This document shows, piece by piece, positions 1-7,416 of a stretch of 10,325 nucleotides of DNA; the stretch's first letter is position 1; the number at the start of each line of letters is the position of its first letter. Under the pieces are notes generated by a model that worked only from the letters and a program-made list of their open reading frames with translations, was not told where the DNA came from and made no database searches. Source of the DNA: Chitinophagaceae bacterium (GTDB taxonomy: Bacteria > Bacteroidota > Bacteroidia > Chitinophagales > Chitinophagaceae); assembly GCA_020853515.1 (NCBI GenBank), contig JADYYU010000127.1:1-10325 (forward strand). Direction: 5' to 3'. The position numbers and the translations under genes were made by a program.

Positions 1-905
1 ATGTAATCTATTTGTTGCGGTTGCATACCCGCATCTTCAAGGGCGTTGTTCATCACCAGTATCACACCAGCTCCTTCAGGATGCGGTGCGGTGATATGAT
101 GTGCGTCTGCACTGCAGGCGCTTCCGGCCAGTTCAGCATAAATTTTTGCACCACGCTTTACAGCATGTTCATATTCTTCGAGCACAATAGCACCGCCGCC
201 TTCGCCCAGCACAAAACCATCGCGGTCTTTGTCAAATGGGCGTGATGCCGTTTGAGGGTTCTCATTGTTTTCGCTGAGCGCCTTCATGGCATTAAAGCCG
301 CCTACACCGGGTATGGTTATGGCTGCTTCCGAACCACCGCATACAATAACATCTGCCTTACCCAGCCTTATAAAATGAGAAGCATCGATGATCGCATGCG
401 AGGAAGAAGCGCAGGCACTGACGGTACAATAATTGGGGCCTCTGAATCCATAATTCATTGAGATATGCCCTGCGGCAATATCAGAAATCATTTTGGGTAT
501 GAAGAAAGGGTTGAAACGAGGTGTGCCGTCACCGGCAAAAAAACCTTTCATTTCTTCATAAAAAGTTCCGATTCCACCGATACCGGATGCCCAGATTACG
601 CCGACACGATCCTTATTGATACCATCCTGGGTTAGGTTGGCATCGGCGATGGCCTGATTGCTGCTAACGATGGCCAGTTGCGAAAAACGATCTAATTTGC
701 GGGCTTCTTTCCTGTCTAAAAAATCTTCAGGATTAAAGTTTTTCACTTCACATGCAAAGCGTGTCTTAAACTTCGCCGCATCAAAAAGTGTAATATTACC
801 GGCACCGCTCACACCCTGACATAGACCATTCCAGTATTCGTCAATGGTATTGCCTATCGGAGTAAGTGCGCCCAGACCTGTAACAACTACACGTTTCAAT
901 TGCAT
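1..905 (-). CDS. fabF: 3-oxoacyl-[acyl-carrier-protein] synthase II (FabF), C-terminus beyond the window
   Basis: Condensing enzyme of type II fatty acid synthesis. It joins malonyl-ACP to an acyl-ACP in the cytosol, releasing CO2. I translated the minus strand from the ATG at 905: it begins MQLKRVVVTGLGALTPIG, the standard KAS II opening, and stays open to the window edge (301 codons). The catalytic cysteine is Cys165 in TVSACASSSHA (E. coli FabF Cys163). A glycine-rich DGFVLGEGGGA motif follows. The visible frame stops at QQIDY, a few residues before the expected His-Gly-Thr-Ser-Thr motif, so the two active-site histidines and roughly 110 residues lie off the left edge. It starts 21 bases after acpP and shares its transcript; no separate promoter is visible. 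FabB-type function cannot be wholly excluded, but the pairing with acpP and the sequence favour FabF. Confidence 0.96.
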   Translation of the reverse strand, partial: MQLKRVVVTGLGALTPIGNTIDEYWNGLCQGVSGAGNITLFDAAKFKTRFACEVKNFNPEDFLDRKEARKLDRFSQLAIVSSNQAIADANLTQDGINKDRVGVIWASGIGGIGTFYEEMKGFFAGDGTPRFNPFFIPKMISDIAAGHISMNYGFRGPNYCTVSACASSSHAIIDASHFIRLGKADVIVCGGSEAAITIPGVGGFNAMKALSENNENPQTASRPFDKDRDGFVLGEGGGAIVLEEYEHAVKRGAKIYAELAGSACSADAHHITAPHPEGAGVILVMNNALEDAGMQPQQIDY

Positions 906-926
906 GCCGTAATGTGAGTGATTTTA

Positions 927-1163
927 TTATTTAGCGTATTCTTCCAGATAAGATATTGCTTGTCCTACTGTAGAGATATTTTCTGCCTGTTCGTCTGGTA
1001 TTGAGATATTGAATTCTTTTTCAAATTCCATGATCAATTCTACAGTGTCTAATGAATCTGCGCCGAGGTCGTTTGTAAAACTTGCTTCGTTTACAACTTC
1101 TGCTTCGTCAACACCTAATTTGTCAACGATGATTTTTTTAACGCGTGCTGCTATTTCTGACAT
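927..1163 (-). CDS. acpP: acyl carrier protein
   Basis: Small acidic cytosolic carrier that shuttles acyl chains between fatty-acid synthesis enzymes on a 4'-phosphopantetheine arm. The 78-residue product has the usual family length. It carries the hallmark GADSLDTVELIM motif, in which Ser37 is the expected phosphopantetheine attachment site. The four-helix pattern is present: helix I at about residues 3-15, helix II starting at the modified Ser, and helices III and IV in the second half. The ATG at 1163 gives the canonical MSEIAARV start. fabF follows 21 bases downstream on the same strand, the order found in most bacteria. A -33/-7 promoter with 19-base spacing lies just upstream (1184-1213), implying a very short leader and strong housekeeping expression. 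Confidence 0.98.
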   Translation of the reverse strand: MSEIAARVKKIIVDKLGVDEAEVVNEASFTNDLGADSLDTVELIMEFEKEFNISIPDEQAENISTVGQAISYLEEYAK

Positions 1164-1183
1164 TTTTTAAATAATTTAGACTG

Positions 1184-1213
1184 CAAAAATATACTTTTAG
1201 TTCAAATCTTCAA
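1184..1213 (-). promoter_or_regulatory. Bacteroidota-type promoter of acpP-fabF
   Basis: On the minus strand TTG (1213-1211) is followed after 19 bases by TATTTTTG (1191-1184). This is an exact match to the TANNTTTG -7 element of Bacteroidota housekeeping promoters at a normal TTG-to-box spacing. The acpP ATG lies about 20 bases beyond the box. The match is visible in the sequence; promoter activity is inferred. Confidence 0.6.
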
Positions 1214-1235
1214 CTATTATTGGCACTTTGTTCAT

Positions 1236-1254
1236 AAACTATCGAAAATAGTTT
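1236..1254. other. small AT-rich inverted repeat between the nuclease gene and acpP
   Basis: A perfect 7-base inverted repeat AAACTAT / ATAGTTT encloses a 5-base loop. It lies 19 bases past the nuclease stop and just upstream of the acpP promoter. On the minus strand, the direction of transcription here, it is not followed by a T-run. It may be a weak transcript-end hairpin or an operator; neither is shown. Confidence 0.3.
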
Positions 1255-1272
1255 TTTCGGGGTCGCCATTAA

Positions 1273-1701
1273 TTACTTTCGAATCTTTCTGAAAACCCAT
1301 GGGGCCACCGCATGCGGGTTTATCCACAGCCCTTTTTTGGCATTCCTAGCTTTATTTTCGGCTATGGCAAATCGCTGATCATTTGAGTATTTTTTATAGT
1401 GCCATGCCAGTCCCTGGCTGACCATAGTCAGATTTATATATTCATCACCCACATACAAATGTCCCAGAATCCGTTTATTTCTATCCAGTTTTTCGTAAAT
1501 TACTTTCACTTCCCTGCCAAAAATACGGGTAGCCAATGCCTGCTTTGACACCTGACCAAAATCCTGCCTTTTCTCGGGTGCATCGATATCTGTCAGCCGC
1601 ACTTTGTACAGACTATGCCCGTTTACCAGTATTTCAAAGGTGTCACCGTCCAGTATTCTGACAGCCTTGCCGGTCAGCGTGCTTTGTGCAAATGAATTCA
1701 A
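1273..1701 (-). CDS. exported thermonuclease (SNase-fold) family protein; true start probably upstream
   Basis: Staphylococcal-nuclease-like protein, family EC 3.1.31.1: calcium-dependent cleavage of DNA or RNA, normally outside the cytoplasm. Counting from the TTG at 1701 it has 142 residues. All the classical active-site positions are present: Asp20 in ILDGDTFEI, Arg35 in VRL, Asp40 and Glu43 in DIDAPE, and Arg77 in NKRILGHLYV (S. aureus Arg87). The GLAWHY segment and the GLWINPHAVAPW tail are also typical of the family. The TTG is the only ATG/GTG/TTG available but lies inside an apparent signal peptide: the frame upstream reads SRAHLLLACLLLGLNSFAQ, with a likely signal peptidase cut at SFA|Q. 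The real start is therefore probably a rare codon further out, such as ATT at 1743, ATC at 1761 or CTG at 1770. It lies downstream of the lipoprotein gene on the same strand and is probably co-transcribed with it. Confidence 0.88.
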   Translation of the reverse strand: MNSFAQSTLTGKAVRILDGDTFEILVNGHSLYKVRLTDIDAPEKRQDFGQVSKQALATRIFGREVKVIYEKLDRNKRILGHLYVGDEYINLTMVSQGLAWHYKKYSNDQRFAIAENKARNAKKGLWINPHAVAPWVFRKIRK

Positions 1702-1788
1702 ACCCAGCAGCAGACAGGCCAGTAATAGGTGTGCGCGTGAAATTAGTTTACGCCTGTAGATAAGTGTCAGGGTTAGAGATTTGAAATT

Positions 1789-2400
1789 TTATTTCAGGTC
1801 GACAGTTATGACTTTAATTTCTACAGACTGGCCTACTATCGTACCAGTAGACAAAATTTGCCCTACCCCTTGTGCATACCAGGTATCACCTTCCAGGGTA
1901 ACATTGTTGTTCTGATCTTTGCGTTTGGAATGAATTTTCAACACATTTTTAAATGTAAACCCATCTAAATTATAGACCGGAATTTTGTCCACCATCGTAT
2001 ATTCATAAGTATCTGTACCGTTTACGGCACCTACCCATGTATCGCCGATATTTTTATCCGCATCTATTAAATTTGTTTCGGTCATATTTGCGGCAGCGGT
2101 CAGCACAATATAGTATTTGTTTCCGTCCTGCCTGAAATATTGATGCCCTTCCACTTCTGAGTTAAAGACCCTATAGGCCTTTCCATTGATCGTTGAGTCA
2201 TAATCGAGCCTGGTTACATTGTAAGTGGAGTGAATGACCCCGTTCAGCGAGCGCTGATAGGTCCATTTCGACCCCGGCACTTTAGGTTGATAGGTCAGCG
2301 AATCTTTGCTGTTATTGGTATTCACCGATTCAATGGTCTTCTTTTTGTTACATGAAATCAGGATAGAACAGGTGCAGATTACAAGGAAAAAATATTTCAT
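1789..2400 (-). CDS. predicted lipoprotein of unknown function
   Basis: I do not recognise a named family. The 203-residue product begins with a type II signal peptide: MKY, a hydrophobic stretch, then the lipobox LISC, with Cys17 as the expected lipidated residue. The following residues are NKKK with no acidic run, so a surface lipoprotein export signal is not obvious. The mature part (about 35-203) is rich in Thr, Tyr, Asn and alternating hydrophobic residues, suggesting an all-beta fold. It contains GSKWTYQRS near residue 43, NIGDTWVG near 117 and WYAQGVGQI at 174-182. The last resembles the Tyr-Ala-x-Gly-Val-Gly segment seen in many uncharacterised Bacteroidota lipoproteins. It is followed after a short gap, in the same reading frame, by the exported nuclease, so the two may be one transcript for envelope or secreted products. 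Confidence 0.8.
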   Translation of the reverse strand: MKYFFLVICTCSILISCNKKKTIESVNTNNSKDSLTYQPKVPGSKWTYQRSLNGVIHSTYNVTRLDYDSTINGKAYRVFNSEVEGHQYFRQDGNKYYIVLTAAANMTETNLIDADKNIGDTWVGAVNGTDTYEYTMVDKIPVYNLDGFTFKNVLKIHSKRKDQNNNVTLEGDTWYAQGVGQILSTGTIVGQSVEIKVITVDLK

Positions 2401-2562
2401 AGTTTATAAATTTGAAAACGAATGTAATCACTTAAAAACCAAATTCCAAAAAACTCACCTAAAATACGGCGTTCAACCACCGGTACGTACATGGCAATCA
2501 AAAGATCGCAGGCTGTGAAAGGATCAACAACCTTTGCTGAACGGGGTATCTGCCACCCGGAT
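2401..2562. other. intergenic region between the radical SAM and lipoprotein genes
   Basis: These 162 bases hold the candidate lipoprotein promoter near 2419-2449 and a weak GGGT/ACCC hairpin close to the radical SAM stop (about 2544-2558) without a T-run. I saw no convincing small gene, RNA or strong terminator. Confidence 0.4.
2419..2449 (-). promoter_or_regulatory. candidate -33/-7 promoter of the lipoprotein-nuclease unit
   Basis: On the minus strand TTG (2449-2447) is followed after 20 bases by TACATTCG (2426-2419). This differs from the Bacteroidota TANNTTTG box at one base. The lipoprotein ATG is 19 bases downstream of the box. The spacing is good, but the -7 match is imperfect. Confidence 0.4.
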
Positions 2563-3591
2563 CTAATCCTTCCATACAGCAGTTCCTTCACTGCAATTAG
2601 CGCAGATATCAATATTCTTGCGACCGCTGAGTAATTTTTTTCGGAACGAGCGATAAGCCTCGCTGCTCCAGACTTCTTTAAAACTTTCTTTTTTCAGATC
2701 GCCCAGCCTGTAATCGGCATCTTTATCAAAGCAGCAGGGAACTACCAGTCCATCCCAACTGATCACGCAGGCATGCCATAGTTTCCAGCAGTGATTGTCG
2801 AGGGCATTTTTTATGACATACTTACCATTGACATCCTTTTTGTAACGCGAGTATTTTTCAATTGTCGGAATCAATGGATTCCCGTTTTCATAATCGTAGA
2901 TCTGTGCTGTTTTAAATCGCACATCATCTACCCCTATTTCAGCAGCCAGCTTTTTAATATCTTCAATCTGATGTTCGTTGGGTTTCACCACCAGAAATTG
3001 AAAAAATACATAAGGTGTCTTGGACTTGAGCTCCTTTTTCCACTTTACAATATTCCGCGCTCCTTCCAGCACTTTCTCCAGTTTGCCTCCGATGCGGTAT
3101 TGCTGGTAAACATCCTGGGTAGTGCCGTCGATAGAAATGATCAATCTGTCAAGCCCGCTTTCGATGGTACGCCGGGCATTGGCATCATTCAGATAGTGAG
3201 CATTGGTGCTGGTGGCCGTATAGATCTTTTTTTGAGTCGCAAATTTCACCATATCCAGAAAGTCAGGATTCAGGTAAGGCTCACCCTGAAAATAAAAGAT
3301 CAGGTACATCATTTCCTGGTGGATCTCTTCAATGGTTTTAGTAAAAAAATCTTTCTCCAGCATGCCAATGGGACGCGTAAAAGCACGCAAACCACTGGGA
3401 CATTCGGGGCACCGGAGATTACAGGAGGTAGTGGGCTCAAACGAAATCGAAAATGGCAGCCCCCACTGTACCGGCTTCTGCGTCCATTTTGTAATATAAA
3501 AACTGCTCAGCACTTTCAGTCCGTTCACAAACCTGCGCAGTGTAAGTTTGCTTAAAAAATTGAGACTGTCCTGGTAATTAAAATCGGGCAT
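2563..3591 (-). CDS. radical SAM / SPASM domain protein
   Basis: Predicted radical S-adenosylmethionine enzyme of 342 residues, substrate unknown. The [4Fe-4S] motif is Cys57-x3-Cys61-x2-Cys64 (TTSCNLRCPECPSG) near the start of the TIM-barrel core. Further core features are FQGEP (about 101-105) and LIISIDG (about 150-156). A C-terminal SPASM/twitch region carries six more cysteines (268, 275, 286, 287, 330, 333) in CWKLWHAC, VVPCC and CANC, enough for auxiliary iron-sulfur ligands. About 45 residues precede the core. I chose ATG at 3591, because an upstream in-frame TTG at 3603 lies inside the likely -7 box. SPASM proteins are known from RiPP maturation, anaerobic sulfatase maturation and other peptide or small-molecule modifications. 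No sulfatase or obvious precursor peptide lies next door, so no substrate is assigned. Confidence 0.9.
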   Translation of the reverse strand: MPDFNYQDSLNFLSKLTLRRFVNGLKVLSSFYITKWTQKPVQWGLPFSISFEPTTSCNLRCPECPSGLRAFTRPIGMLEKDFFTKTIEEIHQEMMYLIFYFQGEPYLNPDFLDMVKFATQKKIYTATSTNAHYLNDANARRTIESGLDRLIISIDGTTQDVYQQYRIGGKLEKVLEGARNIVKWKKELKSKTPYVFFQFLVVKPNEHQIEDIKKLAAEIGVDDVRFKTAQIYDYENGNPLIPTIEKYSRYKKDVNGKYVIKNALDNHCWKLWHACVISWDGLVVPCCFDKDADYRLGDLKKESFKEVWSSEAYRSFRKKLLSGRKNIDICANCSEGTAVWKD

Positions 3592-3600
3592 AGGGAGTTG

Positions 3601-3608
3601 CAAATATA
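3601..3608 (-). promoter_or_regulatory. -7-like box for the radical SAM gene
   Basis: TATATTTG on the minus strand matches TANNTTTG exactly and ends 9 bases before the ATG at 3591. No TTG sits at the expected 17-23 bases upstream, so only half of the promoter pattern is present. If used, the transcript would have almost no leader, and the TTG at 3603 could not be the start codon. Confidence 0.35.
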
Positions 3609-3739
3609 GCGGTTAGTTTGCATAGCAGCCTGAATCCTTAAAGGTTTTTAAAGTGAGCTCATTGGGCATTGGTCGCAACCACACATCCACTATTTCTACC
3701 ATTAGCACATTTTTAAGATCCTTACATCCGAATGTATCC

Positions 3740-3747
3740 TACTTTTG
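3740..3747 (+). promoter_or_regulatory. -7-like box for the outer membrane barrel-GLPGLI unit
   Basis: TACTTTTG matches TANNTTTG exactly and ends 17 bases before the ATG at 3765. No TTG is present at the usual -33 distance. It faces away from the box at 3601-3608 in a 173-base divergent intergenic region. Confidence 0.35.
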
Positions 3748-3764
3748 GCTGATAATCCGCAGCT

Positions 3765-6617
3765 ATGCAAAAATTTCTCCTCGCTCTCTTTTTAATCTCT
3801 TTGAGCTGCCTCAGTGTGCAGGCACAAAAGAAAACCGTTACAGGCACTGTTCGCGATACCTTTAATGTAAAATCGGTGGTATTTGCTTCGGTGTCGCTGA
3901 TCCGCAAATCAGATTCTATATTAATCAGCCACACCCGTTCAGACCAGCAGGGCAAATTCGTCCTAACCAGTCAGGATACAGGACGTTTTATTGTCCTGAT
4001 CGCACATGGTTCTTTTGCAGACTATGTAGATGATATTGACCTGAAAGAAGGTGATACGCAAAAAGATCTGGGTTCGATCGGGTTGATACAACGCACTCAG
4101 ATGCTAAAGGAAGTGATCATCAAAAATGCCGCTTCTATAAAAATAAAAGGCGATACCCTTGAATATCTGGCCGACAGCTTTAAAGTAAAACAGGGTGCTA
4201 TGGTGGAAGACCTGCTGAAAGTGTTGCCGGGTATTCAGATCAATAAAAAAGGTGAGATCACCGCCATGGGTGAAAAAGTGGAAAAAGTACTGGTGGACGG
4301 AGAGGAATTTTTCGGCGACGACCCGACCATTGCTACCCAAAATATACAATCGAAAGTGGTAGAGAAGGTACAGGTATTTGACAAGAAAAGCGACCAGGCA
4401 CAGTTTACAGGATTTGACGACGGACAGGAACAAAAAACCATTAACCTGAAACTGAAAGACAATATGAACCATGGAGAATTTGGAAAGGTAGAACTGGGTG
4501 GTGGCTGGAAGGACCGCTGGCAAAATCAGGCCATGGTCAATTCTTTTAAAGACAAAAGGCAAATGAGTGTATATGGTTTGATGAGTAGCAACGGCAAAAC
4601 CGGTCTGGGCTGGGAAGATAAAAATACCTATGCCAGCGATGGCAGCGGCGGCGGTATGCAAATGGATGAAGACGGTGCATTTATGTGGAACTTCAGCGGG
4701 GATGAAGATGAAGGTGACGGCTTCGGACGTGGTGGCATACCGGAAGGTTTTACAAAAGCATGGGTCGGCGGAGCACATTATGCCAATAAATGGAATGATG
4801 GCAAGCAGCATCTGAATGCCAATTATTCTTTTGGCAGAATTAACCGCACCAAAAGAGAAACTTCATACCGTGAAAATATTCTACCTACCGGTAAATATTA
4901 TACTATTGACACCTCCTCCTCCTTCAGCAGTCGTAATACGCACCGCATTTCCAGCAAATTTACCTGGATGATCGACAGCAGCCTGACACTGGTTTACAAC
5001 CTCAACAGCCGTATTGCATTTAACGAAAGTCTATCCTCCAACAATACGGCCAACCAATCAGCCACTGAAGTACCGATCAACAGCAGCAACAGGGACATTG
5101 ATAATAATTCCACTACTACACGGGTTTCAAATACGATTACCCTCAACAAAAAATTTAAGAAAACAGGGCGAACTGCCTCATTAAATGTATCACAAACCTA
5201 CAATAATAGTGATGGCGAGGGCATGCAAACAGGCTACAACGATTATAATATCGGCGGTGCCAATACCCATGAAGTACTGGATCAGAAAAAAGATCAGAAA
5301 CAGCTCAAAAATAATTATAGTGCAGACCTGACTTATACTGAACCCTTGTCCAAAAAATTCCTGTTGAAAACATCGTATGGCTATGCAGCAGACGCTTCGC
5401 TCTCAGATAACAAAACCCTTGTAAAACCTTCTGCTGTTGAAGATTATTCAAAAAGGATCGACTCTTTAAGCAGCGAATTCGACTCAAAAGTGTACAGTCA
5501 TACCGTCGGTGCAGAACTTAAATTCAACGAAAAAAAATACAATATTACTGCGGGCGCAAAAGCGCGTTATTCAATGTTTCATCAGGATGATCTGGTAAGA
5601 AATAAAAATTACGATTACAACCGTATCAATCTGTTCCCCACCCTGCGGTTTAACTACAAATTTGACCAGTTCAGAAGATTTAACTTCTCTTATAACGGCT
5701 CTACCAGACAACCCAGCATTACTCAGTTGCAGCCCGTGCAGGACAACAGCAATCCATTGGAAGTATATATCGGCAACCCCGATTTGAAAATCGGCTACAC
5801 ACAGAATTTTAATATTGGGTACTTCAGCTATAAAGTGCTATCTGCCCGCAGCCTCTATGCCGGCGCTACTTTTAGCAACAGCTTCAATAATATAGCGCTC
5901 AACCGAACGATTGACGAACGCGGCCGTTCGGTTAATCAGTATGTGAATCTGAACGGCGGATATAACGCCAACTTGTACGCCGGTATTGGCACTAAAATTC
6001 CGAAAACACCGCTGGAAGGCAAGTTGAACATCGGAGGCAATTATGCCCATACGCCCAGTATTACCAATTACATCACAGGTTTTACCAACTCACTTAGCTT
6101 CAGTCTGACTCCGGGTCTGACCTATAGTAAAGAAGAAAAGTTTTTCACTTCGATCGATCTGGGAACTGTTTTCTCTAATACTACCAATACAATTCAAACC
6201 TCACGTAATATCCGTTACTTTTCCTTTACGCCTTCTGCTTCTGTGGAAATATACCTGCCGCATGATTTTGAATTTGGCACTGACGCCGATTATCAGTACA
6301 CACCACCTGTAGCGCCTTACAACAACAGCTTTAGCCGTCTGATCTGGAATTCATATATCAGTTACAAGCTTTTACCCAAGAAAAACCTGGAGCTGAAAGC
6401 CTCCGTAAACGACATGCTGAATCAAAACAAAGGATATGAAAGAACCACCACTAACAATACCAACACCGAACGCTACTTTCAAACACTTGGCCGATATTGG
6501 ATGCTGGGTGCGGTGTGGAACTTCAGTACCGGTCCGATGGCCCAAAGCCAGGCAGGACCCAAAACCAAAGGTCCACGTATGAGAGGCGGTGGCGGAAGAC
6601 GCAGAATGCAACACTAA
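3765..6617 (+). CDS. outer membrane beta-barrel protein with CarboxypepD_reg-like and plug domains (TonB-receptor-like)
   Basis: Large outer membrane protein of 950 residues. A signal peptide (cleavage near VQA20|Q) is followed by a CarboxypepD_reg-like beta-sandwich (about 23-108). A plug-like region (about 112-232) contains KGDTLEY, VEDLLKVLPGIQI, LVDGEEFFGDDP and VQVFDKKSDQAQFTG, wording typical of the Bacteroidota OMP_b-brl_3 / outer membrane beta-barrel family. The barrel spans about 240-920, with alternating aromatic strands such as FNFSYNGSTRQPS and an ending near WMLGAVWNF. Family members resemble SusC/TonB-dependent transporters but have uncharacterised cargo. No TonB box is obvious, so energised transport is not certain. 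Oddities are an acidic loop (about 300-318) and a 30-residue Gly/Arg-rich tail after the last strand. The GLPGLI gene follows after 28 bases and is probably co-transcribed. Confidence 0.92.
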   Translation: MQKFLLALFLISLSCLSVQAQKKTVTGTVRDTFNVKSVVFASVSLIRKSDSILISHTRSDQQGKFVLTSQDTGRFIVLIAHGSFADYVDDIDLKEGDTQKDLGSIGLIQRTQMLKEVIIKNAASIKIKGDTLEYLADSFKVKQGAMVEDLLKVLPGIQINKKGEITAMGEKVEKVLVDGEEFFGDDPTIATQNIQSKVVEKVQVFDKKSDQAQFTGFDDGQEQKTINLKLKDNMNHGEFGKVELGGGWKDRWQNQAMVNSFKDKRQMSVYGLMSSNGKTGLGWEDKNTYASDGSGGGMQMDEDGAFMWNFSGDEDEGDGFGRGGIPEGFTKAWVGGAHYANKWNDGKQHLNANYSFGRINRTKRETSYRENILPTGKYYTIDTSSSFSSRNTHRISSKFTWMIDSSLTLVYNLNSRIAFNESLSSNNTANQSATEVPINSSNRDIDNNSTTTRVSNTITLNKKFKKTGRTASLNVSQTYNNSDGEGMQTGYNDYNIGGANTHEVLDQKKDQKQLKNNYSADLTYTEPLSKKFLLKTSYGYAADASLSDNKTLVKPSAVEDYSKRIDSLSSEFDSKVYSHTVGAELKFNEKKYNITAGAKARYSMFHQDDLVRNKNYDYNRINLFPTLRFNYKFDQFRRFNFSYNGSTRQPSITQLQPVQDNSNPLEVYIGNPDLKIGYTQNFNIGYFSYKVLSARSLYAGATFSNSFNNIALNRTIDERGRSVNQYVNLNGGYNANLYAGIGTKIPKTPLEGKLNIGGNYAHTPSITNYITGFTNSLSFSLTPGLTYSKEEKFFTSIDLGTVFSNTTNTIQTSRNIRYFSFTPSASVEIYLPHDFEFGTDADYQYTPPVAPYNNSFSRLIWNSYISYKLLPKKNLELKASVNDMLNQNKGYERTTTNNTNTERYFQTLGRYWMLGAVWNFSTGPMAQSQAGPKTKGPRMRGGGGRRRMQH

Positions 6618-6645
6618 TTGATTATCTTCAAACTTATTTCAATAT

Positions 6646-7416
6646 ATGAAATCAACTTCTTTTTTACTGATACTGATCCTTCTGATCAATAAAGGTTTTG
6701 CACAAAATGCAGCACCGCCTGCCATTACTTTCAAAGGCAAAATTACCTTTGAGCGCAAGCTGAATCAGCACAAGCAAATGGATGAAATGATGAAAGGCCG
6801 CGGTGGTAATAATGCCATGGCAGACAATTTGAAAAAAAACATCCCAAAGTACAAGTCCGATATCTTTGAACTGATTTTTACCGAAAATGAAAGCATTTAT
6901 AAGCCTGCAAAAGATGGCATTTCGGAAAGCAAAATGATGTTTGGTGGCATTCCGGCCGAAAAAAATGTGATCTACAATAACTATGTGTCAGATACTGCCA
7001 TTGCTCAAAAAAATATTTTTGAAAAAACGTATCTCATCAAAGATTCACTGAAAAAATATAACTGGAAAATCACAGAAGACTTTCGAAAAATTGCCGGATT
7101 CAATTGCCGCCGGGCCGAAACGGTCATCATGGATTCTGTTTATGTAGTTGCCTTTTACACGGACGCCATTTTGGCTGATGGGGGACCTGAAGGCTTTAAT
7201 GGCTTGCCGGGTATGATACTCGGAATTGTAATGCCAAGGCTGAACATTACTTATTTTGCCACCAAAGTAGACAATTTTGTAGCCTACGAAAAAGAGATTG
7301 TGGCTCCTGCAAAGGGAGAAAAAAAGAATTATGCGCAAATGACCGTCAGCCTGAAAGAAAGCCTCAAGCAATGGGGCGATTATGTACAACGCATCATGTG
7401 GTTTACCGATTTGTAG
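6646..7416 (+). CDS. GLPGLI family secreted protein
   Basis: Member of the Bacteroidota GLPGLI family, whose molecular role is not known. The 256-residue product starts with a signal peptide (MKSTSFLLILILLINKGFA|Q). It carries the diagnostic segment at 182-192, EGFNGLPGMIL, where GLPGMI replaces GLPGLI, followed by beta-rich sequence (GIVMPRLNITYFATKV). A second typical element is the KITEDFRKIAGFNCRRAE stretch (141-158), which matches the 'x-I-x-G-F-x-C-x-x-A' pattern seen upstream of the motif in this family. No lipobox or membrane anchor is visible, so it is probably periplasmic or secreted. It lies 28 bases after the barrel gene with no promoter or terminator between, and family members commonly sit beside such receptors. 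I infer a partner role in the outer membrane, not a demonstrated one. Confidence 0.9.
   Translation: MKSTSFLLILILLINKGFAQNAAPPAITFKGKITFERKLNQHKQMDEMMKGRGGNNAMADNLKKNIPKYKSDIFELIFTENESIYKPAKDGISESKMMFGGIPAEKNVIYNNYVSDTAIAQKNIFEKTYLIKDSLKKYNWKITEDFRKIAGFNCRRAETVIMDSVYVVAFYTDAILADGGPEGFNGLPGMILGIVMPRLNITYFATKVDNFVAYEKEIVAPAKGEKKNYAQMTVSLKESLKQWGDYVQRIMWFTDL

Noticed and set aside
12..461. Two short plus-strand frames
   Set aside because: They are antisense to fabF, which translates continuously on the other strand with its catalytic motif.
1715..1735. Lipobox-like LLAC in the nuclease signal peptide
   Set aside because: The Cys is followed by more hydrophobic residues and a better signal peptidase I site (SFA|Q), so a lipoprotein is less likely.
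2397..2612. 71-codon minus-strand frame between the radical SAM and lipoprotein genes, considered as a RiPP precursor
   Set aside because: It starts at a TTG inside the radical SAM gene, overlaps the lipoprotein start, and lacks a leader/core pattern.
2791..3555. 254-codon open frame on the plus strand
   Set aside because: It lies wholly opposite the radical SAM gene, has no promoter or recognisable domain, and its sequence is explained as the complement of that gene.
4104..4811. 235-codon open frame on the minus strand
   Set aside because: It is antisense to the outer membrane barrel gene, whose protein motifs are clear; the Phe/Cys/His-rich product looks like a shadow.
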